From: Candidatus Zipacnadia bacterium
Lineage (GTDB): Bacteria; Armatimonadota; Zipacnadia; Zipacnadales; Zipacnadaceae
Reading direction: 5' to 3'
Length of the DNA stretch: 6,465 bases
Assembly (NCBI GenBank): GCA_029821515.1
Contig: JALGTD010000213.1
Coordinates: forward strand, 1 to 6,465
A program made the position numbers and the translations under genes. A model generated the notes under the pieces. It saw nothing but the letters and a program-made list of their open reading frames with translations. It had not been told where the DNA came from and did not search any database. Numbering within the stretch: position 1 is the stretch's first letter; every line of letters starts with the position of its first letter. Below are positions 3,467 through 6,465 of this stretch, in pieces.

Positions 3467-6465
3467 ATGAACATAGCAAAGTTTTCCGTTACCCATCGCG
3501 TCACGATCTGGATGGGCATATTGGCCGTATTAGTTATGGGCTCACTGGGTCTGGCGCTGCTCAATATTGACCTCTTCCCCGATATTGACTTCCCCGCGGT
3601 AGCGGTCGTCACCAGCTATCCGGGAGCCTCCCCTCGGGAAGTCGAGGAATTCGTCACCAAGCCCATCGAAGAGGCGGCCGCCATTGTCTCAGACCTGGAG
3701 AAGGTCAGTTCGATCTCCCAGGAAAGCTTCTCGCTGGTTATCATTGAGTTTGACTGGGGCAAGGATATGGACTGGGCGGGCTTCGATGCCCGCGAGAAGA
3801 TTGACCCGGTCATCGCGTGGTTGCCCCAAGATGCCAGCCGACCAATGATCTTGAAGTTCGAGGCCCAAACGTTCCAGCCGGTCCTGTCGGTGGGGATGAG
3901 TGGACCTCGTGACCTGCGCAGTCTCTACGAGCTGGCGCGTGATACCGTCAAGCCGGAGATAGAGAAGATACCCGGGGTAGCAGCAGCCAGCATATTTGGC
4001 GGTCTGGAGCGGGAAATCCGCGTAGCGCTTAACTGGCAGCGACTCAAGGCCTACAACCTGGGTGTTCGCCAAATCGAAGGGGCGCTACGCAGCGAGAATA
4101 TCAACGTGCCCGCCGGCTTTGTCACCGAAGGTCCGCGCGAGTTTACCGTCCGGGTGGTCGGCGAATTTGATCTGGTTGAGGCCATTGGCAATGTTGTGGT
4201 AGCCAATCGCAACGGCGCTCCAGTTTATCTGCGCGATGTCGCCCAGGTCCGCGACACCCACAAAGACGTACGCAGCTACGCCCGGATAAACAACAACGCG
4301 GCCGTGACCCTGGCTGTCCAAAAGGAATCCGCCGCCAATACCGTCCGAGTCTCCAATGCCGTGCGCAAAGCTGTCACCAAACTGCCCGAAAAGCTGCCAG
4401 ATGACATCTCCCTTTCCATTGTGAACGACCAGGCTGAGTTCATCAAGCAGGCGATTGCCAACCTCAAGAGCGTGGCCGTCGAGGGCGCGCTGCTGGCGAT
4501 GATAATCATCTTCCTGTTCCTGGCTACGTTGCGAGGTACTCTCATCGCGGGCCTGGCCATTCCTCTGTCAATCCTCAGCACGTTTGCCCTGATGTACCTG
4601 AACAATATGACGTTGAATATGATTACCATGGGCGGACTGGTAATCGCCATCGGTCGGCTGATTGACGATTCAGTGGTAGTCCTGGAGAACATCTACCGGC
4701 ATATGGAGCTCGGTGAACCAGCCGAGGAGGCCGCAGTCAGTGCAGTCGGCGAACTGGCCACGGCAATCATCGCTACCACCCTTACTATGCTATGTATCTT
4801 CATACCGCTGGCCCTGGTCGGCGGCCTGGTCTCGACATTCTTCACGCCTATGGCGCTCGTCATCACCTTCGGTCTACTGGCCTCTTTGCTGGTGGCCTTC
4901 ACGGTTACCCCCTCGCTGTCGGCAACTTTCCTGCTGCCCGCCCACAATGATGAACCAGCCTCATCAAGCAATCAGCCGCCACGACTGGCTGCTGGCCTCG
5001 GATATGGATTGCTGTTCGGAGTTGTCTCATGGCTTATACTGTGGCTGTTGGCCGAATTGCCTCTGCGGCCAGCTTTGGTGGGTGGTCTGATATTTGGCCT
5101 CATACTGGGTATCCTCATCGCCCGCCAACATCTGGAGGCAGTACTGGGATGGTGGCAAACAGGAATTGCCAAACTCACAGACCGATATCGTGATGCCATT
5201 GACTGGTGCCTGCGCCATCGCGGCATAGTAACAGCAATCGCTGCCGGCACTTTTGGCGCCAGCCTGTTGATAATCGGTACGGTCGGATTGACCTTCTTCC
5301 CCGAAAGTGACCAGGGCAGCATTGATTTTGTTACCGAGCTGCCGGTGGGGTCATCTGTCGCCCAGACCAATGAAATGGCTCGGCAGATTGAGGAAATTGT
5401 CAGGCAAGTGGACGAAGTGGATACCTACCTGGTCACCGTGGGCCAGGCAGCAGGGGGCCGAGCAATGTTCGGCGGTGGCGGTGGTGGTATTCGGCAGGCT
5501 AATTTTCATCTGGACCTGGTGGGGAGTAAAGAGCGCACTCGTAGCAGTCAGCAGATAACCAACTGGCTGCGCGAACACTTCGCTGATGTGCCCGGAGTGG
5601 AGGTTGGTTTTCAAGAGCAGATGGGACCGGGCGGGGCCGCCGTGGAGATCACCGTCACCGGTGAGGAACTGGACACGCTTAGTCGCCTGGGCACCGAAGT
5701 AATGGCACTGGTCGCCGACATCCCCGGCTTGGTTGATCTGGAGCTTGACTGGGAGCCGGGCGCGCCCGAGTATGAAATCAGAATTGATCGGGAGAAGGCA
5801 GGCCGCGCGGGCCTGAACGCAGACGAGATCGGCCATACTCTCCAGACGATGATTCGGGGCACCCGGGAGCTGACCAAGTTCCGCCAGGGCGGCCAGGAGT
5901 ACGACATTACGGTACGTGCTCGGGAAGCCGACCGGCAGTGGGCAGGTAACATCGGTGACATTGAGCTGAAGGGGCGTGATGACCAACTGATCCCGCTGCG
6001 GGAGATCGCCAGCATCGTCCCGACAGTCGGGCCGACCCAGATCAGCCGCCGCGACCGGCAACGGAGCGTTACCGTCGAGGCCAACGTCGCAGACCGAGCA
6101 CTTGGTGACGTGGTGAAAGACATACAAGAGAAGCTGTCCACCCACGGCTTTCCCGCCGGGTATGACTATTCAGTGGGCGGCGCCTATCAGGATATGCAGG
6201 AGTCGTTTCGGGGCATTTTCATCGCCCTGGGCCTGGGTATCCTGCTCATCTATATGGTTCTGGCCGGCCAGTTTGAATCGTTCTTCCACCCCTTCACCAT
6301 TATGCTGGCAATCCCTCTCGAACTCATCGGTGTAGCCATAGGCTTGCTGGTTACCGGCACACCGGTCAGTCTCTTCGTGATGTTGGGAATTCTGCTGCTG
6401 ACCGGTGTTGTAGTGAGCAACTCTATTCTGCTGGTGCAGATGATAAATCTACTACGCGAGCGGGG
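3467..6465 (+). CDS. RND (HAE-1/AcrB-like) efflux pump, 3' end outside window
   Basis: Frame open from ATG 3467 to the window edge: 999 codons and no stop. It starts MNIAKFSVTHRVTIWM, typical of the family, with TM1 at about 12-32 and the first periplasmic porter region to about 335 (LFPDIDFPAVAVVTSYPGAS after TM1 is the classic RND start). TM2-TM6 lie at about 339-490, TM7 at about 583-603, the second porter region at about 604-905, and TM8-TM10 at about 915-933, 943-964 and 967-994. TM11 and TM12 are cut off. The TM4 proton-relay pair is Asp400-Asp401 in GRLIDDSVVVLEN; the TM10 position that is Lys in AcrB is Ser984 here. A hydrophobic stretch at about 507-553 adds two predicted membrane spans after TM6 that AcrB lacks. 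The gene begins 9 bases after the adaptor remnant, without a clear ribosome-binding site, suggesting translational coupling. The product is the proton-driven inner-membrane engine of the tripartite pump; substrate unknown. Confidence 0.95.
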   Translation, partial: MNIAKFSVTHRVTIWMGILAVLVMGSLGLALLNIDLFPDIDFPAVAVVTSYPGASPREVEEFVTKPIEEAAAIVSDLEKVSSISQESFSLVIIEFDWGKDMDWAGFDAREKIDPVIAWLPQDASRPMILKFEAQTFQPVLSVGMSGPRDLRSLYELARDTVKPEIEKIPGVAAASIFGGLEREIRVALNWQRLKAYNLGVRQIEGALRSENINVPAGFVTEGPREFTVRVVGEFDLVEAIGNVVVANRNGAPVYLRDVAQVRDTHKDVRSYARINNNAAVTLAVQKESAANTVRVSNAVRKAVTKLPEKLPDDISLSIVNDQAEFIKQAIANLKSVAVEGALLAMIIIFLFLATLRGTLIAGLAIPLSILSTFALMYLNNMTLNMITMGGLVIAIGRLIDDSVVVLENIYRHMELGEPAEEAAVSAVGELATAIIATTLTMLCIFIPLALVGGLVSTFFTPMALVITFGLLASLLVAFTVTPSLSATFLLPAHNDEPASSSNQPPRLAAGLGYGLLFGVVSWLILWLLAELPLRPALVGGLIFGLILGILIARQHLEAVLGWWQTGIAKLTDRYRDAIDWCLRHRGIVTAIAAGTFGASLLIIGTVGLTFFPESDQGSIDFVTELPVGSSVAQTNEMARQIEEIVRQVDEVDTYLVTVGQAAGGRAMFGGGGGGIRQANFHLDLVGSKERTRSSQQITNWLREHFADVPGVEVGFQEQMGPGGAAVEITVTGEELDTLSRLGTEVMALVADIPGLVDLELDWEPGAPEYEIRIDREKAGRAGLNADEIGHTLQTMIRGTRELTKFRQGGQEYDITVRAREADRQWAGNIGDIELKGRDDQLIPLREIASIVPTVGPTQISRRDRQRSVTVEANVADRALGDVVKDIQEKLSTHGFPAGYDYSVGGAYQDMQESFRGIFIALGLGILLIYMVLAGQFESFFHPFTIMLAIPLELIGVAIGLLVTGTPVSLFVMLGILLLTGVVVSNSILLVQMINLLRER

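Noticed and set aside
5351..6145. Long minus-strand open frames opposite the pump
   Set aside because: They lie wholly under the conserved RND coding frame and show no domain of their own.

Overview
The window holds one tripartite drug/solute efflux operon of a bacterium with an outer membrane, all on the + strand and cut off by the right edge. The outer-membrane factor with a Sec signal peptide shows that the host is a diderm. The SpoVT/AbrB-type regulator at the head of the operon, the Gly-Arg-x-x-Asp-Asp-Ser form of the RND proton-relay motif and the moderately high GC content (judged by eye, mid to high 50s) suggest a deep-branching lineage (diderm Bacillota, Armatimonadota or a similar phylum) rather than a typical enterobacterium. 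The sequence alone does not fix the taxon.

Layout: 1-32 shows nothing recognisable. 33-61 is an almost consensus sigma-70-type promoter whose 17-bp spacer is largely filled by a perfect inverted repeat (40-56), a strong operator candidate. 123-386 encodes a small AbrB/SpoVT-family DNA-binding protein, probably the local regulator. 466-1818 encodes a TolC/OEP-family outer-membrane channel. 1836-3341 encodes a HlyD/AcrA-type periplasmic adaptor. Its last domain is broken: the conserved end of the family is found in the -1 frame at 3320-3457. From 3467 to the window end runs an RND (HAE-1/AcrB-like) inner-membrane pump, open for 999 codons and missing its last two transmembrane helices because the window stops. 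Intergenic gaps are short (79, 17 and 9 bases), as expected of one transcript.

Together the products would form an inner-membrane proton-driven pump, a periplasmic adaptor and an outer-membrane duct that move hydrophobic or amphipathic compounds out of the cell, under a small regulator that may act on the operator at 40-56. The substrate cannot be read from the sequence.

The parts most worth a second look are: (i) the operator-in-spacer promoter; (ii) an unusually long adaptor hairpin with a textbook R-L-S tip motif at its exact midpoint and glycine/proline breaks placed symmetrically around it; (iii) the frameshift, and probably a small deletion, in the adaptor's membrane-proximal domain; (iv) a hydrophobic hairpin (two predicted extra membrane spans) inserted into the pump after TM6; and (v) an Arg in TM4 together with loss of the TM10 Lys in the pump's proton relay. 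I see no CRISPR array, RNA gene, transposon or wholly new system here.
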